37,174 bases of DNA from CAYRFE01 sp964423645 [NCBI: uncultured bacterium] (GCA_964423645.1 CAYRFE010000032.1:1-37174); one strand, 5' to 3'; positions 16,160-24,290 are shown, counted from the first letter of the stretch. Notes: a model not told the origin generated them from the sequence alone. Program-made: numbers and translations.

Positions 16160-17111
16160 CCTGTTCGGTAATATCGATCATTGAGATACCCTGAAGGTAA
16201 TCTTTCAATTTGTGCTCTTTTTTGATATGTTCGAGATTTTGCAATGTTTTGCTGATCTTTCCTATTCCGAGGTGAATCTTTTCAAGGTATTTGCTATATT
16301 CATCTTTTACACCGTTTTTTTCTAAGGAATTTTCAAGCAAAAACAACGACCCGCTGATCACGGCAAGAGGATTATTTATCTCATGATTTATACCGACTAT
16401 AAGCTGACTTATCGCAAGGATACGTTCCGCTTGCGATAATTTCTCCTTGTTGCGTTCCAACTCGGCAAGCGTTGTCTCCAGAACCGCATTCTGTTCTTGA
16501 ATTGTTTTAATGTAGCGCAGACGTTCAAGGGTCAACGCCAATTGACCTGCCAGCATATTCAACAATGCAACGTCATTATCGGTAAAGGCATTCTCACGGA
16601 TCGCGGCAACGTTCAACATACCTAACAGTTGATCTTTGATGATCAACGGTATTGAAATGAATGATGCAAAATCACGTGAATCGGTGTTGCTCAACTCTCT
16701 GAAATAAATACTCTTATGATTTTTCGCAAGCCATCCCGTGAGCCCTGTTCCGCCTCCAAGATCAAAGTCTGCGGCCAAATTCACCGCTTTTTCAATGTAA
16801 TTTATCAGCATCAACTCATTCGTTTCTTCATTAATGAGGTAGATCGTGGCATAATCATACGTGACGATATCTTTTATGAGTAATAGAATATTTTTAAAAA
16901 CTTTCTCGGAAATGTCACCGGTCTGAATAATATTGCTCATTTCATACAATACGAAAAGTTGTTTGAGGATACTGTCACCGCTGCCGTCGGTCAAATGAGC
17001 GATCACACTGTCGACCAAATCCTTTCCTTCAACCTGCTCGGTCAATATTTCGGGATTGATCAACCCTCTGCTTACGAGAATATTAATAAGCGTATTCAGC
17101 CGTTCTTCCAT
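16122..17111 (-). CDS. GAF-domain sensor with histidine-kinase dimerisation domain but no ATPase domain
   Basis: The 329-residue soluble protein has an N-terminal helical part, a GAF domain (~50-195, with GGGTGLTGWLAKNHKSIYF and ISIPLIIKDQLLGMLNV), a coiled coil, and a DHp/HisKA-like segment (ILAISQLIVGINHEINNPLAVISGS, histidine H243). It ends about 85 residues after that histidine. No N-, G1- or G2-box follows, so it cannot phosphorylate itself. The overlapping next gene is a complete kinase without a large sensor domain, so this protein may feed signals to it by heterodimerisation or trans-phosphorylation. AGGA lies 5 nt before the ATG. The gene also overlaps the upstream phosphoesterase gene by 29 bp. 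Confidence 0.88.
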   Translation of the reverse strand: MEERLNTLINILVSRGLINPEILTEQVEGKDLVDSVIAHLTDGSGDSILKQLFVLYEMSNIIQTGDISEKVFKNILLLIKDIVTYDYATIYLINEETNELMLINYIEKAVNLAADFDLGGGTGLTGWLAKNHKSIYFRELSNTDSRDFASFISIPLIIKDQLLGMLNVAAIRENAFTDNDVALLNMLAGQLALTLERLRYIKTIQEQNAVLETTLAELERNKEKLSQAERILAISQLIVGINHEINNPLAVISGSLFLLENSLEKNGVKDEYSKYLEKIHLGIGKISKTLQNLEHIKKEHKLKDYLQGISMIDITEQDGKPDDNSKSGD

Positions 17112-17589
17112 TCATATCCTTTAATAACAGCAATTTTTTTTCGGTGTCAATGAGTGCCGCCTGGTAGTGACCAAATAAAAGACCGCATGATTCACCCGGA
17201 TTAAACAGAACCGTCGAATCGATCTTTTCAAAATAAAACTGATGCGTGTGTGCAAACAGGATAAAATCCGGAGAGTAGTCATGAATGATCGTATCCCATT
17301 TCGTAAGCGGTACATGTGTGCAATAAAGCGAGATACCGTTTTTTGTTATAAAATACGGTGCATCATAAATAGTTTTCAATTTTTCTTTGAGCCAGACCTT
17401 CTCTCCGTCATTATTGCCGAAAAGAAATATGCGTTCCATTGTCAAGGGTGCAAAATGAGCGGCCATTATGGGAGAAATGATATCGCCGAGATGTATAAAT
17501 AGATCTGCATGAGCATCATTAAAAAAGGTCACTGCCCATTGGATCGCAGTCACACATTCATGACTGTCCGACATCACTCCAATCTTCAT
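17083..17589 (-). CDS. YfcE/MJ0936-type metallophosphoesterase
   Basis: The 168-residue protein is a small calcineurin-like phosphodiesterase. Metal-binding motifs appear in order: MSDSHE (D8, H10), HLGD, GNND, THVP, AHTHQ and NPGE. In the last histidine motif the usual glycine is alanine (AHTH), a mild variation. Such enzymes hydrolyse phosphodiesters with two metal ions; the physiological substrate is unknown. I choose the ATG at 17589 over the GTG at 17595, which falls within the ribosome-site region. It is the first gene of the seven-gene unit and has a good divergent promoter. Confidence 0.9.
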   Translation of the reverse strand: MKIGVMSDSHECVTAIQWAVTFFNDAHADLFIHLGDIISPIMAAHFAPLTMERIFLFGNNDGEKVWLKEKLKTIYDAPYFITKNGISLYCTHVPLTKWDTIIHDYSPDFILFAHTHQFYFEKIDSTVLFNPGESCGLLFGHYQAALIDTEKKLLLLKDMNGRTAEYAY

Positions 17590-17614
17590 ACCCACCCCAC
17601 CGCTTTCTCTATTT

Positions 17615-17642
17615 ATTGTACCCTCTTTCGTGCAAATTGCAA
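17615..17642 (-). promoter_or_regulatory. Promoter of the phosphoesterase-to-murA operon
   Basis: On the minus strand TTGCAA (17637-17642), a 16-bp spacer and TACAAT (17615-17620) lie 25 bp before the start codon at 17589. This is the only good promoter upstream of the seven tightly packed genes. Confidence 0.65.
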
Positions 17643-17681
17643 CTAATTTTATATGAAAAATTGTTTCCGCTAACGAAACAC

Positions 17682-17709
17682 TTGCTTTTTTAAAAATTCA
17701 CTTTATACT
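17682..17709 (+). promoter_or_regulatory. Promoter of the DUF1028 gene
   Basis: TTGCTT (17682-17687), a 16-bp spacer and TATACT (17704-17709) precede the AGGAGG ribosome site and the ATG at 17731. It is back to back with the phosphoesterase promoter. Confidence 0.6.
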
Positions 17710-17730
17710 CATCAAATCAGGAGGATGAAT

Positions 17731-18813
17731 ATGAAAATAAAATTCATTGTTTGCGTTCTTATCGGCCTTGCGACGAGTCTGAACACGTATGCGCGTATTG
17801 AAAAAAAACATGATGTAATAGCAACATTTTCTATCGTTGCGTTCGATCCCGTTACCGAACAATGGGGTATTGCGGTACAATCCCGATTTTTAGCGGTTGG
17901 TGCAGTTGTACCATTTGCAGAAGCGGGAACCGGTGCGATCGCATCACAAGCATGGGGAAACACCGCTTTTGGCCCAAAAGCACTTCAAATGATGCGTTTG
18001 GGTGTGCCGGCCGATGAAGTAATGAAAGTGCTTCTTGCACACGATGACGCTCGAGAGAATCGTCAAGTGGGTATTGTTGATTTTAGCGGCAAATCATCCA
18101 CGTTCACCGGTTCGTATTGTCAAAACTGGGCCGGCGGAATCAACGGTGATTTTTTTGCGGTTCAAGGCAATATCCTCGCCGGCGAACAAGTCGTACGATC
18201 TATGGCTGATGCATATGCACGCACTTCAGGCACTCTTGCGGAGCGATTACTTGCCGCATTACAAGCAGGACAGGATGCGGGAGGTGATATTCGCGGTATG
18301 CAATCAGCGGCTATTCTTGTCGTCGCACAAGAAGGCGGATATTCCGGATATAATGATCGGCTTATTGATCTGCGTGTTGACGATCATCCGACCCCGATAC
18401 GTGAATTGATGCGAATTTATTCATTACATGAGTCAACGTTTCTCGCGGGAGCATATGTACGTATGGGAACTATTGCACTCAATGAAAAAAAACAGGAAAA
18501 AGCCGATACACTTTTAAATCATGCCCTGAAAATCGCCGACAAAAAAGCCGATGACCCGTTCTTGCTCAATCAAATCGCATGGGAATTTGCCATCAACAAT
18601 TATAAACTTGATAAAGCGCTCGAATTAGCCCAAAAAGCAGTTGATTTGTCGGATAATAAAGACGGAAATGTTATTGATACACTGGCAGAAGTATACGCCC
18701 GAAAGGGAAATTTCAAAAAAGCCATTGAATTGGAAATGCGCGCAAATACATTGAACCCGAATAAGGAATTTGAGGAAAAGATACAGTTGTGGAAACAGAA
18801 GCGAATTAAGTAA
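17731..18813 (+). CDS. Exported DUF1028-family protein with C-terminal TPR repeats
   Basis: The 360-residue protein has a signal peptide (MKIKFIVCVLIGLATSLNTYA), then a DUF1028 domain with an Ntn-hydrolase-like signature (ATFSIVAFDPVTEQWGIAVQS, followed by FLAVGAVVPFAEAGTGAIASQ) over residues ~30-230, and a C-terminal TPR region (~240-350). DUF1028 proteins are predicted N-terminal-nucleophile hydrolases of unknown substrate. I use the ATG at 17731: AGGAGG (17719-17724) directly abuts the upstream ATG at 17725, which leaves no spacing. The cobalamin adenosyltransferase gene follows after 14 bp, so the two are probably co-transcribed, though no functional link is evident. Confidence 0.88.
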   Translation: MKIKFIVCVLIGLATSLNTYARIEKKHDVIATFSIVAFDPVTEQWGIAVQSRFLAVGAVVPFAEAGTGAIASQAWGNTAFGPKALQMMRLGVPADEVMKVLLAHDDARENRQVGIVDFSGKSSTFTGSYCQNWAGGINGDFFAVQGNILAGEQVVRSMADAYARTSGTLAERLLAALQAGQDAGGDIRGMQSAAILVVAQEGGYSGYNDRLIDLRVDDHPTPIRELMRIYSLHESTFLAGAYVRMGTIALNEKKQEKADTLLNHALKIADKKADDPFLLNQIAWEFAINNYKLDKALELAQKAVDLSDNKDGNVIDTLAEVYARKGNFKKAIELEMRANTLNPNKEFEEKIQLWKQKRIK

Positions 18814-18827
18814 AGGACCCGCAAAAT

Positions 18828-19370
18828 ATGAGTATCACTACCGGCAAGGGCGACAGCGGAATGACCGATCTATGGTCAGGCGGACGTATTGCAAAAGATA
18901 ACGAACGTGTTGATGCATATGGAACGATCGATGAGTTGAATTCACACTTGGGCGACGCAAAACATTTCATTGAGTCGGATGAAATTGCCGTGATACTTCT
19001 TCAGATACAGCGCGATCTCTTTCGAGTCGCCGGGCAACTCGCCTCCCTCGAAGAACAATATGTTGAACCCGTCACCGATGACGATTCCGCTCGCCTTACC
19101 GAGTATATTCATCATTATGAGTCACGTATCAATCTTCAAGGATTTGTGATACCGGGAAGTACGATCGGATCGGCAAAGTTAGATATTTGTCGGACAATTG
19201 CTCGTCGGGCCGAACGCTGTATGATTAAAGTTACTCATAGTGAAAACGGTACTGTCCCTATCCCGCTCCTGCGCTATATAAACAGATTGTCGGATTTTCT
19301 ATTTATCGCCGCACGATTTGAAGAATTTATTCAGAATAAAATTGTGTATAAAAATGATATTAAGCCCTAG
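18828..19370 (+). CDS. PduO-type cob(I)alamin adenosyltransferase
   Basis: The 180-residue protein transfers the adenosyl group of ATP to cob(I)alamin, making coenzyme B12. Family motifs are clear: TGKGDSGMT (ATP-binding, residues 5-13), VDAYGTIDELNSHLG (28-42), DICRTIARRAER (the RTxxRRAER signature) and YINRLSDFLF. The length is typical of single-domain PduO-type enzymes. It implies the cell uses adenosylcobalamin, for instance for mutases or a class II ribonucleotide reductase; none of these genes is in the window. No cobalamin riboswitch is seen upstream, consistent with read-through from the DUF1028 gene. Confidence 0.93.
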   Translation: MSITTGKGDSGMTDLWSGGRIAKDNERVDAYGTIDELNSHLGDAKHFIESDEIAVILLQIQRDLFRVAGQLASLEEQYVEPVTDDDSARLTEYIHHYESRINLQGFVIPGSTIGSAKLDICRTIARRAERCMIKVTHSENGTVPIPLLRYINRLSDFLFIAARFEEFIQNKIVYKNDIKP

Positions 19371-19560
19371 ATACGACACACACCTTATATAGGGGGTAAT
19401 GAAAAACAACCCTTGATACGTTTTGCGAAGATCTGAGCATGATAGCCTCCACAGATCGAGATGATATGAATAAAGCCAAAATTGAACATGTGATAATCTC
19501 AAAATATCACAAAACTGATATAATGCCGTGAGCCTTTTGCTCAACAACAATAATTTTAAT

Positions 19561-19689
19561 TTGTGCCCACCCCAAACCCCTCCCGTGGAAATCGGGAGGG
19601 GTTTCCTTTGTTATATAGTGGGGACTTCGTCCCCACACCCCTTTTTCGAAAAAAAAGTTATTTTGATGATTTTGAATTTTGCAAAGGTC
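19561..19689 (+). repeat. Dispersed GC-rich hairpin repeat, copy 2 (subfamily II)
   Basis: The copy contains GTGCCCACCCC, an 8-bp stem CCCCTCCC...GGGAGGGG, then GGGGACTTCGTCCCC, a 6-bp stem with a TTC loop, then CACACCCCTTTTT, and ends with GATTTTGAATTTTGCAAAGG. It closely matches 27457-27586 in order and sequence. Confidence 0.88.
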
Positions 19690-19848
19690 TCCTCTCGTTA
19701 AAATCGGGAGGCGGGCAGATAGATTTTCTGCTACAAAAAAACTCAATGTGGCGGTGCATAGTTTCGGGCAGGGACAAGCCCTGCCCCTACGGTCACCACA
19801 CCCCTTTTTTGAGAAAAAAAATTTTTGATGATTTTGAATTTTGCAAAG
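19690..19848 (+). repeat. Dispersed GC-rich hairpin repeat, copy 3 (variant)
   Basis: This copy directly follows copy 2. It has a reduced first part (CTCCTCTCGTTAAAATCGGGAGG) and GATTTTCTGCTACAAAAA, shared with 24051-24212. The second hairpin is GGGCAGGG-ACAAG-CCCTGCCC (19766-19786). The CACACCCCTTTTTT and GATTTTGAATTTTGCAAAG tail is shared with copy 2. The second hairpin thus differs wholly in sequence between neighbouring copies while remaining self-complementary. Confidence 0.78.
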
Positions 19849-19865
19849 CGCTCGTCTTATTACGA

Positions 19866-21581
19866 TCAAACCTGCGGTAATATGATACTGATCTGCGTAC
19901 CGGAACCGGGTTGAGATTCAATCTCTATCTCTGCATTATGAAGCTTCACCAAACGCTTCACAATTGAAAGACCTAACCCTGTAGTCGGTTCATGTTCTGT
20001 GCCTTTCTTGCGTGCTGAAGAAAATTTTTCAAACACATGCACAATATCTTTAGGATCGATACCTACGCCGTTATCTTTCAGAATGATCCTCACTTTATCG
20101 CCTTCGTCATGGATCAGAAGTCTTATCTCACCACCGCGATGAGTAAATTTGGTCGCATTTGAAATTAAATTGGAGATTATTTGATAAAATCGTTCAATGT
20201 CAATTTTGACAAATATTTCTTTTTCAGGATATTCAGTGATGACCTGGATATCTTTTTTTCGTGTATTGAAGAAAAATATATCAGAATACTCACTAAAAAA
20301 CGACTGCAATGATGTTTTTTCGAGAGAGAGCGCAAAATCATCCATGCCTATTCGTGACTCATGCAAAATGTCATCAACCAGAGAAATGGACTGCTCGGAT
20401 GCCTGTGCAATAATGGAAAAAAAGGTGCTGAGTGATGCGTCCGTAATAGTGTGTGCACCGATCACATCAATAACATTTTTTATTGTACCGATTGAATTTT
20501 TCAGATCATGCGAAACGATGCGAAGAATCGCATCTTTAGAATGAATTAATTTTTGTAATTCAGCATTTTGATATTCAATTTTTTCGTATGCACCTGCAAG
20601 TTCAATGTTTTTGAGTCGATAGATCTCTGATTCCTTTTCTTTTTTCTCCAGTTGATATTTTGACTCGATATCAAGAACCAACTTTGTTCGTTCTAGATCA
20701 TAGATTTTTTCAGTGGTCGTTATCCGTTTTACAAAATATTTCACTGCCTCTTCATACTCTCCATGACGAGCATAGAATTCAGATGCACGTTCATATATTG
20801 AATGAAGAATATTAATATTTTTTGATTTTTCACCATAAAAACATGCTCGAGAATAATAGTATGATGCTTTCACGCGATTGTTGAGTTTATTGTATATATC
20901 CCCTATATTGTACAAGGTCACGCTGATACCGTGATTATTTTTTAATTTTCGTTTTATCGAAAGTGATTTTTTATAATACAGAAGTGATTGCGTATAATCT
21001 TCGAGAAGTTTATAGTGTAATCCGATATTACTGTAAAATATCGATACAAGTTTGTCGTCCTGCATATCATGCGCGATGGCAATCCCTTCCATGAGAGCGG
21101 TGTATGATTCATCAAATAATTTCTGGGCTCTATAAATCATAAACAATGAATTATAGACCGATGCAAGGTCATTGTGCAAATGATGCGCCATCGCAAGCGA
21201 TTGAGCATGACGCAGCCTTTCCTCGGCATCTTTATAATTTTTCATATAGCCGAAAATCGTACCGATATATCGATTTGACTGCACAATAAAATGCGGTTCG
21301 TTCATCGATTCGCCCAAGTGCTCAAGCTGATTAAATAACGGAATAGCCGTTTCGTAATCACCGAGATGAAAATATGCATATGCTAAAGAGTTAAGAAAAT
21401 GAAGATAATCCTCGGTTTGGAATTCTTCACGTGAAAACAAAGATAGTGCTTCAGACGCATATTTTTTAACGTCATCAAACAAACCTTCTGAAGTATAACC
21501 CGCTATGACTTCTTTGAGAATAATCTTTCGCTGAGAAAGGTCTGACGCTCCCTTCAGTTTTTTAAGAATATCTCGCTTCAT
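19866..21581 (-). CDS. Cytoplasmic TPR-repeat sensor histidine kinase
   Basis: The 571-residue protein has no signal peptide or membrane segment. About six TPR units (residues ~45-290; for example FLNSLAYAYFHLGDYETAIPL and LYNIGDIYNKLNNRVKASYY) are followed by a coiled coil, the H-box LRIVSHDLKNSIGT (H358), the N-box NLISNATKFT, G1 DNGVGI and G2 TTGLGLSIVK. It is a complete kinase that probably senses a protein partner. I start at the ATG at 21581, preceded by GGAGGG, rather than an upstream ATG at 21632 that lies before the promoter. No response regulator is adjacent; the divergent neighbour is an ArsR-type regulator operon. Confidence 0.9.
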   Translation of the reverse strand: MKRDILKKLKGASDLSQRKIILKEVIAGYTSEGLFDDVKKYASEALSLFSREEFQTEDYLHFLNSLAYAYFHLGDYETAIPLFNQLEHLGESMNEPHFIVQSNRYIGTIFGYMKNYKDAEERLRHAQSLAMAHHLHNDLASVYNSLFMIYRAQKLFDESYTALMEGIAIAHDMQDDKLVSIFYSNIGLHYKLLEDYTQSLLYYKKSLSIKRKLKNNHGISVTLYNIGDIYNKLNNRVKASYYYSRACFYGEKSKNINILHSIYERASEFYARHGEYEEAVKYFVKRITTTEKIYDLERTKLVLDIESKYQLEKKEKESEIYRLKNIELAGAYEKIEYQNAELQKLIHSKDAILRIVSHDLKNSIGTIKNVIDVIGAHTITDASLSTFFSIIAQASEQSISLVDDILHESRIGMDDFALSLEKTSLQSFFSEYSDIFFFNTRKKDIQVITEYPEKEIFVKIDIERFYQIISNLISNATKFTHRGGEIRLLIHDEGDKVRIILKDNGVGIDPKDIVHVFEKFSSARKKGTEHEPTTGLGLSIVKRLVKLHNAEIEIESQPGSGTQISIILPQV

Positions 21582-21603
21582 TTTCCCTCCATTAACGATT
21601 TCT

Positions 21604-21632
21604 ATAATAGCATAATTAGAAATACGATGCAA
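21604..21632 (-). promoter_or_regulatory. Promoter of the TPR kinase gene
   Basis: On the minus strand TTGCAT (21627-21632), a 17-bp spacer and TATTAT (21604-21609) precede the GGAGGG ribosome site and the ATG at 21581. Confidence 0.6.
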
Positions 21633-21791
21633 TGATTTATCGGTGGAAAGCTCTGCGCTGTAAGAACCGCCACAGTGAATTCATGATCGTGAACACATCT
21701 ACAAGAAATAAGAGCAGTGTGGGATACGTATGCGAACAGAGTATCATTTTTTCGGATATTCGGTATCATGCCGCAGAGACATTTATTTTTA

Positions 21792-21865
21792 TTTCGATGA
21801 ATATCAAATTATTTTATTGACACAATGAGATCGATAGCGTATATTTGTTTCGACGAACATCAAAT
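21792..21865 (+). promoter_or_regulatory. Promoter bracketed by two operator-like direct repeats
   Basis: TTGACA (21817-21822), a 17-bp spacer and TATATT (21840-21845) form a strong promoter. Two 18-bp direct repeats flank it: TTTCGATGAATATCAAAT (21792-21809) before the -35, and TTTCGACGAACATCAAAT (21848-21865) just after the -10. They match at 16 of 18 bases and each is a partial inverted repeat (TTCGAT/ATCAAA). They are good candidates for binding by the ArsR-type regulator encoded downstream. Confidence 0.68.
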
Positions 21866-21886
21866 GTATTTTTAAAAGGAGGTTTG

Positions 21887-22363
21887 ATGGCTATGAAATC
21901 ACATCAATGTTTACTGGAAGAATTTCGTTCATATTGCCGTACACAAAAGGAATATCTTATCAAAGCAGGTCAAGACTTTCGAGACAACGGAGACGAATGG
22001 GAATATGTAAAAACAAAAATCAAAGCGGGAATTGCAGATCTTGTATTGGTCACTTCGGTACAAATACACAATTTTGCGGTTGAAACCGGTCCGACACCGG
22101 AATGGCTACGTAAAGCCGTACCGATCGAGACCCTGCATGACCACAATGAACGTTTTTATTCGTTTTTTTTAGCTTTTTTGGAGCATGTATCTCTTCCATG
22201 GGTTCAATCACATGATGAGGGGAAAAAAAGAAACGATACCGAATTGATTGAAAAGGAAACGATCAAACTTGAGTATATACATCAGCTTTGTGAGCGATTT
22301 ATTGCTCTTCATGCTGATGTCCAAGGAGGTAACGATGCTCAACAAAACAGTCCTGCTCTTTAA
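21887..22363 (+). CDS. Conserved-looking protein of unknown function, partner of ArsR-type regulator
   Basis: The 158-residue soluble protein (MAMKSHQCLLEEFRSYCRTQ...) is largely helical, with no signal peptide and no motif I recognise. Notable stretches are AGIADLVLVTSVQIHNFAVETGPTPEWLRKAVPIE and HDHNERFYSFFLAFLEHVSLPW. The ATG has an AAAGGAGG site 5 nt upstream. Its last 29 bp overlap the regulator gene, so the two are co-expressed from one promoter. It may be an effector under the regulator's control or a protein modulating it. Its function is unknown. Confidence 0.72.
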   Translation: MAMKSHQCLLEEFRSYCRTQKEYLIKAGQDFRDNGDEWEYVKTKIKAGIADLVLVTSVQIHNFAVETGPTPEWLRKAVPIETLHDHNERFYSFFLAFLEHVSLPWVQSHDEGKKRNDTELIEKETIKLEYIHQLCERFIALHADVQGGNDAQQNSPAL

Positions 22364-22886
22364 AGCATTGTCAGATCGTTCGCGATTATTGATCTTAAAT
22401 GCACTTCGAGCAAAACCGATGTATGTGGAAGAATTGTCTGAGACGATCCAACTTTCACCGTCAACCATCTCATTCCATTTGAAAAAAATGGAAGAAGTCG
22501 GGATTGTAAGTTCATCAAAAGATCAGTATTATACTATTTATAGACTTGATACTCTCTTGTTCTCACAAACGCTTGAATCCTTGATTCGCTTTGAGCAACA
22601 AATAAATACCAATCAAAAGGAACAAGAAGAACAGTATCGAAAAAAAGTATTACATACCTTTTTCAAATATGAAAAAGTGGTGAAAATGCCGGTCGGTCGC
22701 AAAAAAAGACGTGTCATATTGGATGAGATCGCAAAGCATTTTGAAGGCGATAAAAAGTATCCTGAGCGCGAAGTCAATTTGATAATCTCCGATTTTCATG
22801 ATGATTATTGTTTTATCCGTCGAGCAATGATCGAAGAGAAAATTCTCGCTCGTGAAAATGGAATTTATTGGAAATTAGAAAATTGA
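22335..22886 (+). CDS. ArsR-type winged-helix regulator with C-terminal DUF2087 domain
   Basis: The 183-residue protein has an ArsR-like winged helix at the N-terminus (LFKALSDRSRLLILNALRAKPMYVEELSE, recognition helix LSPSTISFHLKKMEEVGIV) and a C-terminal DUF2087 domain (GRKKRRVILDEIAKHFEGDKKYPEREVN, FHDDYCFIRRAMIEE, NGIYWKLE). A linker of glutamine and glutamate residues joins them. No metal-binding cysteine pair is seen in the HTH domain, so it is probably not a metal sensor. The ATG at 22335 follows AAGGAGG. It probably represses its own operon through the repeats around the promoter. Confidence 0.87.
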   Translation: MLNKTVLLFKALSDRSRLLILNALRAKPMYVEELSETIQLSPSTISFHLKKMEEVGIVSSSKDQYYTIYRLDTLLFSQTLESLIRFEQQINTNQKEQEEQYRKKVLHTFFKYEKVVKMPVGRKKRRVILDEIAKHFEGDKKYPEREVNLIISDFHDDYCFIRRAMIEEKILARENGIYWKLEN

Positions 22887-22905
22887 GCTATTCCGTGCGT
22901 GCGTG

Positions 22906-22933
22906 ACTTTACCGATATGGGTTTCGGTAAAGT
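22906..22933. terminator. Hairpin between convergent genes
   Basis: ACTTTACCGA and TCGGTAAAGT form a perfect 10-bp stem with an 8-nt loop, 19 bp after the regulator stop and 18 bp before the convergent transporter stop. There is no T-run on either side, so it may be a weak terminator or a processing barrier. Confidence 0.5.
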
Positions 22934-22951
22934 TGCCCTCGCGCAATGGGA

Positions 22952-23824
22952 TCATGGCTCGGAAACAGGTTTATACGAAAAATGTGCCGCGACCAGTGAT
23001 GCCATGATCAGCGATATGCCGATCCATTGTTGACCTGTCGGCATTTCTTTGAGAATCAATATCGCAAGAATGACGGCAAATACCGGTTCAGACACATAGG
23101 CAAGTCCCGCAATTGACGCAGATACTTTTTTCTGAATATGAAATTGTACAGCGAACGGTATCAATGTTGCAGTCAATGCAAATGCGACGAGTATTCCAAT
23201 AATCTTCGGCGACAGCAATGCGGAACAATCCGGAACAACACCTTTTGCTATCAAATCATAGAATACAAAAAGAAGGATACCGGCGATCGTATTCACACCG
23301 AATTGCATGGCAATAAGCCCGTAAGTATTTTCTTTTTTTGTATAGTGCGTGATAAAAAATATTTGATACGCAAAAATGATGCCGCATATGAGGGTGAGAA
23401 TATCTCCGATATTTATTGAAAATGTTTCTCCTCCCGATACAGCCATCAAATAGACTCCCGCTGTGGCAATAGCGACACCTGCCCAGATAAGAGCTCCCGG
23501 TTTTTTATGGTAAAAATGAAGCTCAAGAAACGGCAATATAACGACAAAAATCGATGTCAGAAATGCCGAGTTGGATGCGGTAGTATATTGTAAACCGAGA
23601 AACATCAAAATCATCGCCGCCGCATTCACGGTACCGATCAATAATCCTGCCTTGAAGGTCGAACGGGAAATTATGATTTTTTTTCGGAATAACGCATAAA
23701 ACAAGACAAACGATATCCCGAATCGCACAATATAAACGACCGAAACTGGAAGCACATCTATCAATCCTTTGGCAAAAATAAATCCCGTTGACCATAAAAA
23801 TGTTACAAAAAGCAGTAAGAGCAC
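22952..23824 (-). CDS. EamA/DMT-family membrane transporter
   Basis: The 290-residue protein has about ten hydrophobic segments in two EamA repeats (FVTFLWSTGFIFAKGL at the start; IAGLAYVSEPVFAVILAILILKEMPTGQQWIG in the second half), typical of drug/metabolite exporters. The substrate cannot be inferred. I place the start at the GTG at 23824, which has a GGAGG site 4 nt upstream. An upstream in-frame ATG would add 39 polar, cysteine-rich residues unlike the family. The gene stands alone, convergent with the regulator operon. Confidence 0.87.
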   Translation of the reverse strand: MLLLLFVTFLWSTGFIFAKGLIDVLPVSVVYIVRFGISFVLFYALFRKKIIISRSTFKAGLLIGTVNAAAMILMFLGLQYTTASNSAFLTSIFVVILPFLELHFYHKKPGALIWAGVAIATAGVYLMAVSGGETFSINIGDILTLICGIIFAYQIFFITHYTKKENTYGLIAMQFGVNTIAGILLFVFYDLIAKGVVPDCSALLSPKIIGILVAFALTATLIPFAVQFHIQKKVSASIAGLAYVSEPVFAVILAILILKEMPTGQQWIGISLIMASLVAAHFSYKPVSEP

Positions 23825-24050
23825 GATACCTCCTTCATAGCTGTCCGTGAAAGAACAGTAGCAGAAAGCACACCGATGTGCCAGAATATTTTGGCGACAT
23901 TGTATCGAATGTGCTGTTTGTGAGAGGAAGATGCACATCACTGCATTCGGATAACGCTACGACCGTGCGAAAAAACAACATTACAACTGACAGTTTCGAG
24001 ATCTCGCGTAAAGACACATAAGAAACCGTTGCGAAACTACGAGTTTTGAA

Positions 24051-24212
24051 ATTGTGCCTACTCCAACCTCCTCCCGATGAAACCGAGCGAAAGGCACAAT
24101 GATTTTCTGCCCTACAAAAATTCTCGTTGTTGCATACGGTATGCGCCCGACTTCGTCTCCCTTGCCATTTTGAAAATAATAAAAAAGATACTTTGAATTT
24201 CACAAAAGGATC
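24051..24212 (+). repeat. Dispersed hairpin repeat, degenerate copy 6
   Basis: The copy reads ATTGTGCCTACTCCAACCTC, then GATTTTCTGCCCTACAAAAA (shared with 19690-19848), GCATACGGTATGC as its second palindrome, then GACTTCGTCTCCC and ACTTTGAATTTCACAAAAGG as a decayed tail. The order of parts is as in the better copies. Confidence 0.6.
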
Positions 24213-24290
24213 AGAATATCCCCACCACATACGATTGAAGCATATATTGAGCAATAATCGCAATATCATAGTCACGAAAAAGGAATGAAC

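Larger units (their letters stand above)
19371..19865. other. Convergent intergenic gap filled by repeats
   Basis: These 495 bp separate the plus-strand adenosyltransferase gene from the convergent minus-strand TPR kinase gene. The first ~190 bp are AT-rich, with a small hairpin (TGTGATA 19489-19495, TATCACA 19505-19511) that lacks a T-run. The rest is two adjacent copies of the dispersed hairpin repeat. Open frames across it on either strand are repeat-derived and not credible. Confidence 0.65.

Noticed and set aside
18814-18827. Cobalamin riboswitch before the adenosyltransferase gene
   Set aside because: Only 14 bp separate it from the preceding gene, and no B12-box-like sequence is seen before the pair.
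21632-21820. 62-codon plus-strand open frame
   Set aside because: It starts at the kinase promoter and has no ribosome site; the region is better explained as a divergent regulatory gap.
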